Of a DNA stretch of 36,487 nt, positions 1 through 11,395 are shown one piece after another. A program made the position numbers and the translations under genes. Position 1 is the stretch's first letter, and the number at the start of each line of letters is the position of its first letter. A model generated the notes under the pieces. That model ran no database searches. It had not been told where the DNA came from and was given only the letters and a program-made list of their open reading frames with translations. Location: NCBI GenBank assembly GCA_002337215.1, contig DDFO01000017.1, positions 53,065 through 89,551 on the forward strand, given 5' to 3'. The stretch is from Phycisphaerales bacterium UBA1926. Lineage in GTDB: Bacteria > Planctomycetota > Phycisphaerae > Phycisphaerales > UBA1924.

Positions 1-216
1 CGAGCCGTACCCGGCCGCCGTGTCCAGCAGGTTGATCCCGGCATCCCGGCACCCGTCGAGCAGCCCGTTGATCGTCGCGTCGTCCGGCAGATCGAACGGC
101 GTCGGATATTTCACGCCAGTGTTCCGGCCAAATTTCAGCGTCCCGAAGCCGAGCGGGCTGACCTCGATCCCCGTCCGACCGATCGTTCGCCGCGCTGTCA
201 TCGCCTTGAAACTCAT
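1..216 (-). CDS. Aldo/keto reductase, N-terminal part (cut by window edge)
   Basis: Reading the minus strand from the ATG at 216 gives 72 residues that run off the window edge without a stop. The segment VSPLGFGTLKFGRN followed by INLLDTAAGYGS matches the start of the aldo/keto reductase TIM barrel. There the first strand carries the LGFGT motif and the catalytic Asp lies in the LDTAxxYG segment (here D65). These enzymes reduce carbonyls with NAD(P)H in the cytoplasm; the substrate cannot be told from this fragment. A GGAG lies about 9 bases before the ATG. The preceding FAD oxidoreductase gene ends 11 bases upstream, so the two are probably co-transcribed. Confidence 0.85.
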   Translation of the reverse strand, partial: MSFKAMTARRTIGRTGIEVSPLGFGTLKFGRNTGVKYPTPFDLPDDATINGLLDGCRDAGINLLDTAAGYGS

Positions 217-227
217 GCTCGCTCCGT

Positions 228-1439
228 TCACCAGACCCGCGCCGCGACTGGTGCTTCCGGCAGACCATCCAGCCCATCGGACCCACGCCCGGCCTCGACC
301 CCGGGCGTGATCCCGCGATCTCTGAGTCGCTTGAGCACGAGCCCAGCCGCCCGCGGCGCCAGCACGAGCTTTGTCGGCCATGCCGCCATCACCCGTTCCC
401 CAGCCCACTCAACGACCGCCTCGTTCGGACGTTTCCCGTCGGGTTGGCGTCCTTCTGCCCGATCGATCTCAAACACCCGCCACGAGAACGACGCCTGATC
501 GACCCAGGGGAGGCTGCGCGACACCGCGGCCTTGCCCGCCTCGATCTGCGCCTCGGGCGATCGACCGACACCCTCCTCGGCGGGTCCGCCCCCGAAATAC
601 CACGTCTGGAGGCCCCCGAGTTCACCGGTCGTGACCGTCAATTCCGGCTTGTCGAGATCGAGCTTGAGACAATGCCCGTTGAGGGGGAACGGTGTCCCCG
701 CCGCAACGAGTTGATGGAGCGGCCGACGCTGCATCAGCGCCGATCCATCACCACCCGCAAGATCGATCAACGATTCATTGCCCTCCCCCGCACACAGCAC
801 GACCGCGGAACACGACACGCTCGGACCGCTTGCGAGCCGAATCCGCACGCCCGTCTCGTCATGCTCGATCGACTGGACCCGGCCCACGCGGGCCCTGGCC
901 TCGACGCGGTGACGCATCGCATTCAGCAGTGAGCCGGGCTCGAGCACGGTCTCCGGCGCCCGGTAGACCTTCACGCCCCGAGGCGCCTGCTCGAACCCCA
1001 GCGGCCATCGTTCGCGTGGTAGTTTCTTGAGCGTGGTCCGCAGAGTGCGTTTCGCACCCTCGGCCGCGATCCGCGATCCGATGGTGTTCCGCGTCCAGTA
1101 GACCGTTTCTCGTGCAAGGCACTTCGCCGCGCTGAGATCCGGCACGCCGGGCAGGCTGCGACCGGCGAGCGCATCCTCCCAGATCGGCTGCACAGCGGCG
1201 ACCGCTTCGGACGCGTCCGCCGCGTTCCCCGGGAGATCGTACTTGGTGCCGGCGTGGAGGATCCCCTGGCTCGCGATCGTCTGCCCATCTCCGAGCGCCG
1301 ACCGTTCGACGAGCCACGCGTTGAACCCCGCGTCCCGCAGCGTGTGCAGCGTCCACAAGCCGCACACACCGCCGCCGATCACGAGCACATCACACCGGGC
1401 ACCCGGCGTCTGCGCCGTTGAATCATTCCCCGCGGCCAT
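228..1439 (-). CDS. FAD-dependent oxidoreductase (DAO family)
   Basis: Predicted protein of 403 residues. Near the N-terminus DVLVIGGGVCGLWTLHTL is a Rossmann dinucleotide-binding motif (GxGxxG type) ending in an acidic residue about 25 residues later (LVER). The segment ASQGILHAG is typical of the DAO/glycine-oxidase and L-2-hydroxyglutarate/glycerol-3-phosphate dehydrogenase-like superfamily, which oxidises amino or hydroxy acids with FAD. The substrate is not evident. I chose the ATG at 1439 over the in-frame TTG at 1442. That ATG overlaps the TGA of the upstream LysM gene by one base (TGATG), a classic translational-coupling arrangement. The aldo/keto reductase follows 11 bases downstream. 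No signal peptide is visible, so the protein is probably cytoplasmic. Confidence 0.85.
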   Translation of the reverse strand: MAAGNDSTAQTPGARCDVLVIGGGVCGLWTLHTLRDAGFNAWLVERSALGDGQTIASQGILHAGTKYDLPGNAADASEAVAAVQPIWEDALAGRSLPGVPDLSAAKCLARETVYWTRNTIGSRIAAEGAKRTLRTTLKKLPRERWPLGFEQAPRGVKVYRAPETVLEPGSLLNAMRHRVEARARVGRVQSIEHDETGVRIRLASGPSVSCSAVVLCAGEGNESLIDLAGGDGSALMQRRPLHQLVAAGTPFPLNGHCLKLDLDKPELTVTTGELGGLQTWYFGGGPAEEGVGRSPEAQIEAGKAAVSRSLPWVDQASFSWRVFEIDRAEGRQPDGKRPNEAVVEWAGERVMAAWPTKLVLAPRAAGLVLKRLRDRGITPGVEAGRGSDGLDGLPEAPVAARVW

Positions 1440-2167
1440 CAATCCGCCCCCTCAGGCAGCGGCCGAATCAGCAGCACCTGCCCGAGCCGTAGGTCGTCCT
1501 TCGACGCCAGCCGTCCGCGGTTCGATTCGTAAAGGAAATCGACGTGCTTTGTTGAGCCGTAGAAGGCTTTCGCAATCCCGCTCAGCGTGTCGCCCCGCTT
1601 CACCGTGTACTCGATCGTCGCCGCGTCGCTTGGAGAAACCGGTCGGCCCTCTGGTTCGCCCGTGCCGTCCGCCGGGAGCCCCTGAATGTTCGCAGGATCC
1701 CTCGGCACCCGGATCGTTTGCCCGGCCCGGAGTTTCCGTGGGTCCAGCAGCGGGTTCGACCGAGCGATCGCCATCGCGTGCCGCCGCGTGCCGTACACCC
1801 GTCGAGAGATTACCTCAAAATTGTCACCCGAGCGAATCACGTAGTCATCGAACTCCGGCGCGATCACTCGAGCCCCGGATTCAGCCGGCCCCGATTCCGA
1901 TCCGACCGAAGGCCGATCAGGTTCGGGCGGTGCGATGGTCTCAAAAACCTGTGGCTCATCGCTGCCCGGGGACGGGAATCGTTCCGCGACCAAGGGCGAC
2001 CGGGCCCGCGGCTCGTCTTGCCCCACGCTGTTCGCGGTGTCATCGCCCAGCGAAACACCGGGGAGTGTTGCCCCGTCGTCTCTTACCGGCCACGCCCAGT
2101 ACACACCGATCCAAAGCAGCACCAGCACACCGAGGCCCGAGAAAACCCGCGCCGTCCTGTCGTGCAT
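1439..2167 (-). CDS. Membrane-anchored protein with two LysM domains
   Basis: Predicted protein of 242 residues. Residues 8-26 (VFSGLGVLVLLWIGVYWAW) form one hydrophobic helix, probably an uncleaved anchor. A low-complexity acidic linker of about 80 residues follows, then two LysM domains. The first (about 110-158) starts DYVIRSGDNFEVISRRVYG and the second (about 185-238) starts YTVKRGDTLSGIAKAFYG. LysM domains bind N-acetylglucosamine-containing glycans such as peptidoglycan, so the protein probably faces the periplasm or cell wall. A strong Shine-Dalgarno GGAGGG lies 6 bases before the ATG. It sits 42 bases downstream of secDF and is coupled to the next gene by TGATG. The pair of LysM domains is secure; the cellular role is not known. 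Confidence 0.88.
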   Translation of the reverse strand: MHDRTARVFSGLGVLVLLWIGVYWAWPVRDDGATLPGVSLGDDTANSVGQDEPRARSPLVAERFPSPGSDEPQVFETIAPPEPDRPSVGSESGPAESGARVIAPEFDDYVIRSGDNFEVISRRVYGTRRHAMAIARSNPLLDPRKLRAGQTIRVPRDPANIQGLPADGTGEPEGRPVSPSDAATIEYTVKRGDTLSGIAKAFYGSTKHVDFLYESNRGRLASKDDLRLGQVLLIRPLPEGAD

Positions 2168-2209
2168 TGCGCCCTCCGATCGAGAATTCGCTCAGCCCCT
2201 CGACGGAGT

Positions 2210-5200
2210 TTACGGGATCCGAGAGGTGCTCGGTTCCGCCGCGTTCCCTGCCGACAGGTCCCTCCGCCGCGACCACACGAGGGGGGACGCCACCGCGATC
2301 GATGAATACGTACCAACAACGACGCCGCACAACAGCGCGTAGCTGAACGCCCGCACGCCGGGCCCGCCGCTCGTGTACAGAATCAGCGTCGCGATCAGGG
2401 TTGTACCCGACGTGATGATCGTCCGGCTGACCGTCTGATTGATCGAATCGTTCACGACCTTCTTGGTCGCGTACGGCATCCGCCCCCGGTTCTCCCGGAT
2501 CCGGTCCATGATGACGATCGTGTCGTTGAGCGAATACCCGATGATCGTCAGGATCGCCGCGACCAGGTTCAGATCGATCTTGAACGGCTCAATCAGCAGG
2601 CTCTGTGCGAACGACGCGGTGATGTCGTGGTCGTACAGGATCTCGGCCATCGCGATGAGCCCGATCGCGAACAGCACGTCGTGCAGGAGCGTCACGATCG
2701 CCGCCATCGAGTACCGCACGGAGCCGAACCGAACCCAGATGTAGATCAGGATGAGCATGAGGCTCAGGAACACCGCGACAACCGCCGTGTTCTTGAAGTT
2801 CTCCGCGATCACGCTGCTGAACGACTGAACGCTCGCCGTTGTCGTGAACGATCCGAGCGCCTCGACCGTGATCTCCCATTCCAGCGTCGCGAGTTGCTCG
2901 TCCCAGAGCCCCTCGTTCTGGATGAAGCTCACGCCTTCGTCCCACACGAGCAGCACCGCCGTCTGCACGGCCTCCTCGGTGCCCTCCAGAACCACGATCT
3001 CCTGCCGACGATCGAGCGTCGATGAGTAATCGGTGTTGCCGCGCATTTGCGCGATGCGGCTCTCCAGCCGGGCCAGAGAGGGACGGCGGATCTGCTCGGC
3101 GCCATCGACCCGTAGATCCTCTAGCACGATCGCAACCCCGCCGAAGAACTCGCCCACGTTCAGCAGCGAGCCCGGCCGGCGGATCACATCTCCAAGCGTT
3201 TCGCTCAGCACGGGGTACACCGGCAGAGTCGCGAGAGCGGTCGGATCCCGATCCCGCCCGGTAAACGTCAGCGCCGGATCGCTTCCCAGTTCCTGCTCGA
3301 ACGCCGCTGTAATGGCACCCATCACCGCGTCCGCGTTCGTCGCGTAGGTTTTGACCTGGAAGCGGTCCGACGTTACCCCGTCCGAGGCCGGGTTGACGGG
3401 GATGACCTCTGCAGTCCGCAGCGGACGGAGCGGATCAACCTCGTCGCGATCCTCCGCGATTGCCCGCACGCGGGATTCAACATCCGCACGCGTCAGTGTC
3501 AGATTCCCGTTCGAACTCACCGCGTCGGCGGGTACTCCCTCGCCGGCATCACGCAACTCGAACGTGACCTGCGTGCCGCCCCGGAACTCGGTATCCAGCA
3601 TCTTCTCGCCCTGGATCGCCACCATCGCGATGCCGAGGCCGACGCCGATCAGGCTCACGACCACCGCAAAGTACCGCAGTTTCATCCAGTCGATCCGGGG
3701 CTCGAGCGTCCGCTCGATCACCGGCACAACCGTCGGCAGCATCGTCAGGTGCTTCACCTTGACCACATCGATCAGCAGCGCCAGCACCAGCCGGCTCACG
3801 ATCAATGCGCTGAACAGTGTCGCCACCACACCGATACCGAGCGTGATCGCGAATCCCTTGATCTCCTGCGTACCCAGGTTCGCGAGAACGAACGTGATAA
3901 TCAAATTCGTGACGTTGCCGTCGACGATCGACGAGAGCGCCTTCTGATACCCGACCTTCACCGCCGCGCGGAGGTCCAGGCCGTTGCGCATCTCTTCACG
4001 CACGCGCTCGTAGATCAGCACGTTCGCGTCCACCGCCATACCGAATGTCAAAATGATGCCCGCGATACCCGGGAGCGTGAACGCGGCCCGCGCCAGGCTC
4101 ATCGCCCCAAGGATCAGGATCGCGTTGAACAGCAGGCTGATCACCGCCACCGCACCGAACACGAAGTAGTAGAAGATCATGAACGCGCTGACCGCCGCGA
4201 GCGCGATCAGGCCCGCCGTCCGACCCGCGCGAAGGTTGTCGGCCCCGAACTCCGGAGCGATCGTGTTCTGGCTGATCGGTTCGGGGCTCAGGTTTGCGCT
4301 GAGCGAACCCGCCGTCATCACCTGGATGATGTAGTTGATCTGCTCAGGAGTGAAATCGCCCGAGATCTGCCCGTTCCGGCTGATGTTGCCCTGCAGCGTC
4401 GGGGCCGTGTAGACCTCCTCGTCGAGCAGGACCGCCATCTTGTTGCCGATGTTGGGACCGGTCAGATCGCCCAGCTTGCCCGCACCCCGCGAGTCCATCG
4501 TGAAGGCGATCGCGGGCCGGCCCACGTCATCCACACTCTGCGACGCGCTCGCGATCCGCCAGTCACCCTCCTGCTTGGTCAGACGCATCCCGCGCGTATC
4601 CCAGCAGAGGATGTAGTAGTTGCCCTCGTACTCCTCGCCAACGTAGTTCCTGGCCGCGAAATAACCCGCCGGATCCGCCTCGAGCGCCGCGAGTTCTCCG
4701 ACGGACTCTGGTCCCGCCGGGAACGTCGTGATGTCGTTGATCTTGCACCATCGCGCATCCCGGCTCCGCACGTTGCCGGGGCCACGCTCGTTGAACTCGT
4801 CGCGGAGGCGACCCTCTTCGGGGTGGGTGTTGTCCGTTCCGCGCCCTTGCGGATCGATCGTGATCCGGAACGCCGGAACACCCGCCGCGCTGATCAGCCG
4901 TTTCAGATCATCCGGGTCATCCAGGCTCGTCCGCTCCGCCTCATAGGCCTCGTAGGCCGAGATGATCTCCTGCACCTGCGGCCAGTCGTTCGGGAACTGC
5001 GCCTCGATCTCCTTCAGACGGCGCTCCCGCGGACTGTCGAACTCGACGTAGTTGTCGTTCTCGTCCCGCATCATCTTCCGACGGCTGGAAAGCGTCAGCG
5101 CTTCGTCCACGTCGTCCGCGGTGAGCTGGCCCTGGACCAATTCCGCGATGAGATCCTCGTACTTGATCTGCGCCTGCGCCACCATCGCCGCGAGGTTCTG

Positions 5201-5752
5201 GATCTCCTCGTCGGTCGGCGTACCGCTGGACCGCGTCGTCTCAAGGTCCGACTCCGCCGCGACCTTTTCACGGAACGCCTCCGCCGCGTCGTTGAGCAAC
5301 GCAAGCCTGTCATCACTCCCGCAGGACAGCGACTCGAGCCGGCTCTCCAGCTCGGGCCCGCCATCACGCAGCACCCGCTCGAGTTGCGATTGCGAGACCG
5401 AGCACTGGCCGAGACGCGACAGCGTCTCGTCATACGTCGCCCTCAGCGCCTTGACCTTCTCGCTGGGCAGCGGCATCGTGACTTCGATCCGGTCCCGCCC
5501 CTGCGCCACCATCTGGATCTCGAGCAGGCCGCTCGGGTCCACACGCTTCTTGAGGATCGAAATCGTCTGGCCCAGCGTTTCCTTCGCGTCAGCACCCGCG
5601 GGGATGTCCACCGCGTAGATCAGCGTTGTCCCGCCGCGAAGGTCCTTGCCGAGCCGAAGCTTGTCCTCAGGCGGCACGATTGAGACGACCGCGAGCACCA
5701 GCAGCGCCAGCGCAAAGATCGAGTTCCGGATCACGTTTCGCATCGGTTTCAC
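2210..5752 (-). CDS. secDF: Protein translocase subunit SecD/SecF fusion
   Basis: A 1180-residue fusion of SecD and SecF, the proton-driven accessory subunits that help the Sec translocon release secreted proteins on the outer face of the inner membrane. The first membrane helix is at about 9-26, followed by the SecD motif DLRGGT (37-42). A long periplasmic region with a charged, probably coiled stretch covers about 90-300. The SecD helical bundle begins near 512 and contains AVDANVLIYER near 574. The SecF half has EFRGGT near 722 and the final helical bundle with LNDTIVIMDRIREN near 1077. The Asp and Arg residues in these helices correspond to the proton path described for Thermus SecDF. It is longer than E. 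coli SecD plus SecF (about 940 residues). The first codon is GTG at 5752; an ATG at 5743 is equally possible. It lies downstream of yajC. Confidence 0.95.
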   Translation of the reverse strand: MKPMRNVIRNSIFALALLVLAVVSIVPPEDKLRLGKDLRGGTTLIYAVDIPAGADAKETLGQTISILKKRVDPSGLLEIQMVAQGRDRIEVTMPLPSEKVKALRATYDETLSRLGQCSVSQSQLERVLRDGGPELESRLESLSCGSDDRLALLNDAAEAFREKVAAESDLETTRSSGTPTDEEIQNLAAMVAQAQIKYEDLIAELVQGQLTADDVDEALTLSSRRKMMRDENDNYVEFDSPRERRLKEIEAQFPNDWPQVQEIISAYEAYEAERTSLDDPDDLKRLISAAGVPAFRITIDPQGRGTDNTHPEEGRLRDEFNERGPGNVRSRDARWCKINDITTFPAGPESVGELAALEADPAGYFAARNYVGEEYEGNYYILCWDTRGMRLTKQEGDWRIASASQSVDDVGRPAIAFTMDSRGAGKLGDLTGPNIGNKMAVLLDEEVYTAPTLQGNISRNGQISGDFTPEQINYIIQVMTAGSLSANLSPEPISQNTIAPEFGADNLRAGRTAGLIALAAVSAFMIFYYFVFGAVAVISLLFNAILILGAMSLARAAFTLPGIAGIILTFGMAVDANVLIYERVREEMRNGLDLRAAVKVGYQKALSSIVDGNVTNLIITFVLANLGTQEIKGFAITLGIGVVATLFSALIVSRLVLALLIDVVKVKHLTMLPTVVPVIERTLEPRIDWMKLRYFAVVVSLIGVGLGIAMVAIQGEKMLDTEFRGGTQVTFELRDAGEGVPADAVSSNGNLTLTRADVESRVRAIAEDRDEVDPLRPLRTAEVIPVNPASDGVTSDRFQVKTYATNADAVMGAITAAFEQELGSDPALTFTGRDRDPTALATLPVYPVLSETLGDVIRRPGSLLNVGEFFGGVAIVLEDLRVDGAEQIRRPSLARLESRIAQMRGNTDYSSTLDRRQEIVVLEGTEEAVQTAVLLVWDEGVSFIQNEGLWDEQLATLEWEITVEALGSFTTTASVQSFSSVIAENFKNTAVVAVFLSLMLILIYIWVRFGSVRYSMAAIVTLLHDVLFAIGLIAMAEILYDHDITASFAQSLLIEPFKIDLNLVAAILTIIGYSLNDTIVIMDRIRENRGRMPYATKKVVNDSINQTVSRTIITSGTTLIATLILYTSGGPGVRAFSYALLCGVVVGTYSSIAVASPLVWSRRRDLSAGNAAEPSTSRIP

Positions 5753-5893
5753 ACCCGCAAGACGCTCCGCGGTTCAGCCCGCGAGAGCGCCGAAGTCAAT
5801 CACATCTCGGTCCAAGCCCAAACCGGCGATCGCCGGCGATCGTCACCAGGCCCGACCGAGTCCGGTCAGGGTCCCGGCAAACTACCCCTTCAC

Positions 5894-6424
5894 TCAGACC
5901 CGCATCGCCTCTTGTTCGAGCGTCGGGTTTTCGAGTTCCAGCTCTTCAATATCCTCGCCCAAGGCCGATCCGTCATCGGTACCCGCGGCCGAGTGCAGCA
6001 CCTGCTGGATCGCGGACCGGGCGAAGCGGATACGCGTCTGCGACCCGTGGTCCACTTTCAGCACCACCTCGTCGCTCTTGATCTCCGCGATCGTCCCGAT
6101 GATGCCACCGATCGTCTGGACTTTGTCCCGACGCTTCAGATTGCTCATCAGTTCCGCCCGCTTCTTCTTTTCTTTCCGCCCGCTCAGCATCGAGGTCACG
6201 ACCATGAAGATCATCAGCCCGAAGAGAAGCGGGAGCATCATCTTCATCCCGCCGGGAGCCTGCTGAGTTCCGCTCGGTGCACCCCCGGGAACCGCTTCGC
6301 CGGGCGTCCCCTCCACACCTTCGACGCCACCACCGGAGGGGGCCCCGCCGCCGCTCGGCGCCCCGAGCACCTCGGAACCAGCCTCTTGGGCAAGCGTCAT
6401 CGTCCACATCGTCATATCAGACAT
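5894..6424 (-). CDS. yajC: Preprotein translocase subunit YajC
   Basis: Predicted protein of 176 residues. After a Gly/Pro/Ser-rich N-terminal stretch comes one membrane helix (MMLPLLFGLMIFMVVTSML), then the basic segment RKEKKKRAELMSNLKRRDKV and the conserved YajC core with GGIIGTI and a VLKVD strand. YajC binds SecDF at the inner membrane and supports Sec export. I chose the ATG at 6424 because a GGAG lies 7 bases upstream. An earlier in-frame start would add 19 residues that do not look conserved. The Gly-rich leader of about 60 residues before the helix is longer than in E. coli YajC (110 residues). The gene lies between tgt and secDF, the usual order in many bacteria. Confidence 0.92.
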   Translation of the reverse strand: MSDMTMWTMTLAQEAGSEVLGAPSGGGAPSGGGVEGVEGTPGEAVPGGAPSGTQQAPGGMKMMLPLLFGLMIFMVVTSMLSGRKEKKKRAELMSNLKRRDKVQTIGGIIGTIAEIKSDEVVLKVDHGSQTRIRFARSAIQQVLHSAAGTDDGSALGEDIEELELENPTLEQEAMRV

Positions 6425-6557
6425 CGGTATCTCCAGGCCAGAGCCCCTGCCCATCCGGAGGGAACAAGGCTCGGCCAGCATTCAGACGCGAGACCGGCCC
6501 GCGGCACGATCCACCGCACACGCCGGCATCGAACATCAACAACACAGCCTCGGGGAT

Positions 6558-7853
6558 TCACTCCGCCCCGAGGGCCATCAACTCGGTGGGCACGCCCGCC
6601 GCCGCCCCGGGCCAGCGACGCGCGAGCCCGAGCCAGTCATCGTTGGCGACGGCAGCCCGAACATCAATCATCAATCGCTGATAGAACCGGAGGTTGTGCA
6701 GGCTCACCAGCAAGGGCCCCAACATCTCGTCGGCTTGGAACAGGTGCCTGATGTACGCCCGAGTGAACGGCGAACCATCCAAACTCGGCCAGCCGTGACG
6801 CGTGGGATCGCACGCCTGGCAATCGCAATCGGCCTCAAGAGGCCGGTCGTCCTCGGCAAACTTCGCGTTCCGCAGCCGGATCTGCCCCCGTCCCCCCGAC
6901 TCTTCCATACTCCGAACAAACGCGTTCGCGTTCCGCCCGTTCCGCGTCGGGAGCACGCAATCGAACATGTCCACCCCCGCGCACACCGCCGCGACCATGT
7001 CCCGTGGATACCCGACCCCCATCAGGTATCTCGGCTTGTCTTCCGGCATCAGAGGTGCCGTGTGCCGCACGACGCGGGAGATGTCGTCCCCGCTCTCCCC
7101 GACCGCGACGCCGCCGATCGCGTACCCCGGCAACTCGATATCGCACACCTCACGCACCGACCGCGTCCTCCGATCCAGATCCGTGCCTCCCTGCACGATC
7201 CCAAAGAGCGCCTGGGTGTCAGGGTTGGCGTGTGCTCGTTTGCAGCGATCGAGCCACCTCGTCGTACGCTCGAGCGCCAAATCGAGCCGCTCTTCGTGCG
7301 AATACGCCTTCGATTTCCCTGTGTCCCGTTCCGCCGCCAAACGGATCCGCGTCTGGTTCGTGGGCCCCGCCTCCGGGTCCACGCTGGGCGGGCAGTCATC
7401 GAACGCCATCATGATGTCGGGCCCGAGCTGGTTCTGCACACGCATCGAGACCTCCGGGGTGAGCCGGATCTTCTCCCCAGTCAGGATGCTCTTAAAAGTC
7501 ACACCGTCTTCATCGATCGCGTTGATGTCCGCCATCGAGTACGCCTGGTACCCGCCCGAGTCGGTCAGGATCGGCCCGTCCCAGTTCATGAACCGATGCA
7601 CGCCTCCGCGCCGCTGGATCAGCTCGCTGCCGGGACGCAGCAGGAGGTGGTAGGTGTTGTTGAGCACGCACTCCGCCCCGCCCTCGCGGATCTGCTTGGG
7701 GAAGATCCCCTTAATCGACCCCTTCGTGCCCACCGGCATGAACGCGGGGGTCGCGAACGACCCGTGCCGCGTCTCGACGACTCCGGTCCTCGCCCCGCAC
7801 ACCGAGGATCGCTGCTCGACCCTGAAAGAGATCGCCTCACCCACGCCGTTCAT
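6558..7853 (-). CDS. tgt: Queuine/preQ1 tRNA-guanine transglycosylase
   Basis: A 431-residue enzyme that swaps guanine 34 for preQ1 in tRNAs with a GUN anticodon, a step in queuosine modification. DSGGYQAYS holds the general acid/base Asp98. GVDMFDCVLPTRNGRNA holds the nucleophile Asp298, by comparison with Zymomonas Asp280. The zinc site is Cys343, Cys345, Cys348 and His386. The spacing from the last Cys to the His is 38, against 26 in the Zymomonas enzyme, because about 12 extra residues (roughly 349-362) follow the cysteines. The start overlaps the end of the rhomboid gene by 17 bases. The ATG at 7853 has only a weak upstream purine stretch, which fits translational coupling. Co-location with yajC and secDF is the common bacterial arrangement. 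Confidence 0.96.
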   Translation of the reverse strand: MNGVGEAISFRVEQRSSVCGARTGVVETRHGSFATPAFMPVGTKGSIKGIFPKQIREGGAECVLNNTYHLLLRPGSELIQRRGGVHRFMNWDGPILTDSGGYQAYSMADINAIDEDGVTFKSILTGEKIRLTPEVSMRVQNQLGPDIMMAFDDCPPSVDPEAGPTNQTRIRLAAERDTGKSKAYSHEERLDLALERTTRWLDRCKRAHANPDTQALFGIVQGGTDLDRRTRSVREVCDIELPGYAIGGVAVGESGDDISRVVRHTAPLMPEDKPRYLMGVGYPRDMVAAVCAGVDMFDCVLPTRNGRNANAFVRSMEESGGRGQIRLRNAKFAEDDRPLEADCDCQACDPTRHGWPSLDGSPFTRAYIRHLFQADEMLGPLLVSLHNLRFYQRLMIDVRAAVANDDWLGLARRWPGAAAGVPTELMALGAE

Positions 7854-8781
7854 CCGTCGCTCGCTGCAGCGTTTTCTTCTCCGCCTCGCTCAGGCTGTGC
7901 AGCCCCTCTCGGCGCACCTTGTCGAGCACCCGGTCAACCTCCGCGTTGTCGGGGTCTTTCGCTTTCCTCGCCTTCTTCCCGGGCCTCGGCCCGGGCCGAG
8001 CCTTCGGCTTGCTCGAATTGCCGAACACGTCGAAGAACTCCCGCAACAAGTGCGGCCTGCGGATAAAGAAGTACCCCGCGATCGCACCCCCAAGGTGCGC
8101 CGCGTCCCCGCCCGCGTTGTGCCCGCCCCAGAAGAGGTTCAAGGCCGCGAGCGCGACGTACCCGTACGCAAACGTCCGCATCTTCAAGGGGATCGGCGGG
8201 ATCAAAAGCTGCACCACCGACGTCGGCGCGATGAACGCGCACGCGATGATCACCCCGAACACCCCGGCCGAAGCGCCCACCAGCGGTGTCCGCGGATCAA
8301 CCCCGAGCGCTCCGGGCAGCGGCACGCCGAGGAACCCGACCAGGTTCAGGATCAGATAGAGCAGCCCGCCGCAGAGCCCGCACATCAGATAGAACGCGGC
8401 GTACCGCTTCTTGCCGAGGTACTGCTCGACGAGCCCGCCGAAGAAATAGAGCCCGATCATGTTGAAGCCCAGGTGCATCAGCCCGTCGGCGTGCAGGAAC
8501 TGAAAACTGATCAGCCGCCAGACCTCAAGCGCCCCGAAGCCGAGTCTCGTCGAAAAGTGACCCCACTGGAACAGGAAGTCTTCGGTCATCCCCGTCCACT
8601 TGCTCGCGTACGGCTGCAGGAACATCCAGCGGAACACATGCACCGCAACATTCAGCACGATCAGCCATGTGTTGAACGACCACCCGCTCAGCCGGGCGCG
8701 GGGCGATACCCCGCCTCCGCCCGCGAACCCCCCGCCGCCACGTCGGCCCTCCCGCACATACTCCCGGTCGTAAATGCCCAT
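7837..8781 (-). CDS. Rhomboid family intramembrane serine protease with charged C-terminal tail
   Basis: Predicted protein of 314 residues. A Gly-rich cytoplasmic N-terminus precedes about six membrane helices (from about 37 to 245). The catalytic pair is visible: Ser171 in GASAG and His229 in AHLGGAIAG. The HxxxxHLGFNM segment near 97-108 is the conserved rhomboid helix-2 region. Rhomboids cleave substrates within the membrane. The basic linker after the last helix (KPKARPGPRPGKKARKAK) leads into a 30-residue charged motif ending with SLSEAEKKTLQRATDE. This motif recurs in the M50 protease at 30223 and resembles the DUF6576-type tail. A good AGGAG lies 7 bases before the ATG. The gene heads the tgt-yajC-secDF run and overlaps tgt by 17 bases. 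The substrate is unknown. Confidence 0.93.
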   Translation of the reverse strand: MGIYDREYVREGRRGGGGFAGGGGVSPRARLSGWSFNTWLIVLNVAVHVFRWMFLQPYASKWTGMTEDFLFQWGHFSTRLGFGALEVWRLISFQFLHADGLMHLGFNMIGLYFFGGLVEQYLGKKRYAAFYLMCGLCGGLLYLILNLVGFLGVPLPGALGVDPRTPLVGASAGVFGVIIACAFIAPTSVVQLLIPPIPLKMRTFAYGYVALAALNLFWGGHNAGGDAAHLGGAIAGYFFIRRPHLLREFFDVFGNSSKPKARPGPRPGKKARKAKDPDNAEVDRVLDKVRREGLHSLSEAEKKTLQRATDERRG

Positions 8782-8989
8782 GCCACTCCTGTATCACCAC
8801 TCGCTCTAGGAAGTCCCCGAACGCCGCATCGTACGACCGCCGCCCGCGCAGGACCGATCATCGACGCCCCGAACACCAACGCGCAAAAAAAGCCCGCGCC
8901 ATCGCGACCAAGGCGACGAATCACAAGGGCCCACGGCAATCCGCAGACAAATCCCCGAACCGACCCGAGGTCAGCCCGCACGCCTCACA

Positions 8990-11386
<2,397 letters not shown>

Positions 11387-11395
11387 GGTCACACA

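Noticed and set aside
3749..5683. 644-codon plus-strand frame opposite secDF
   Set aside because: It is antisense to a clear SecDF and its translation is Arg/His/Asp-rich low complexity.
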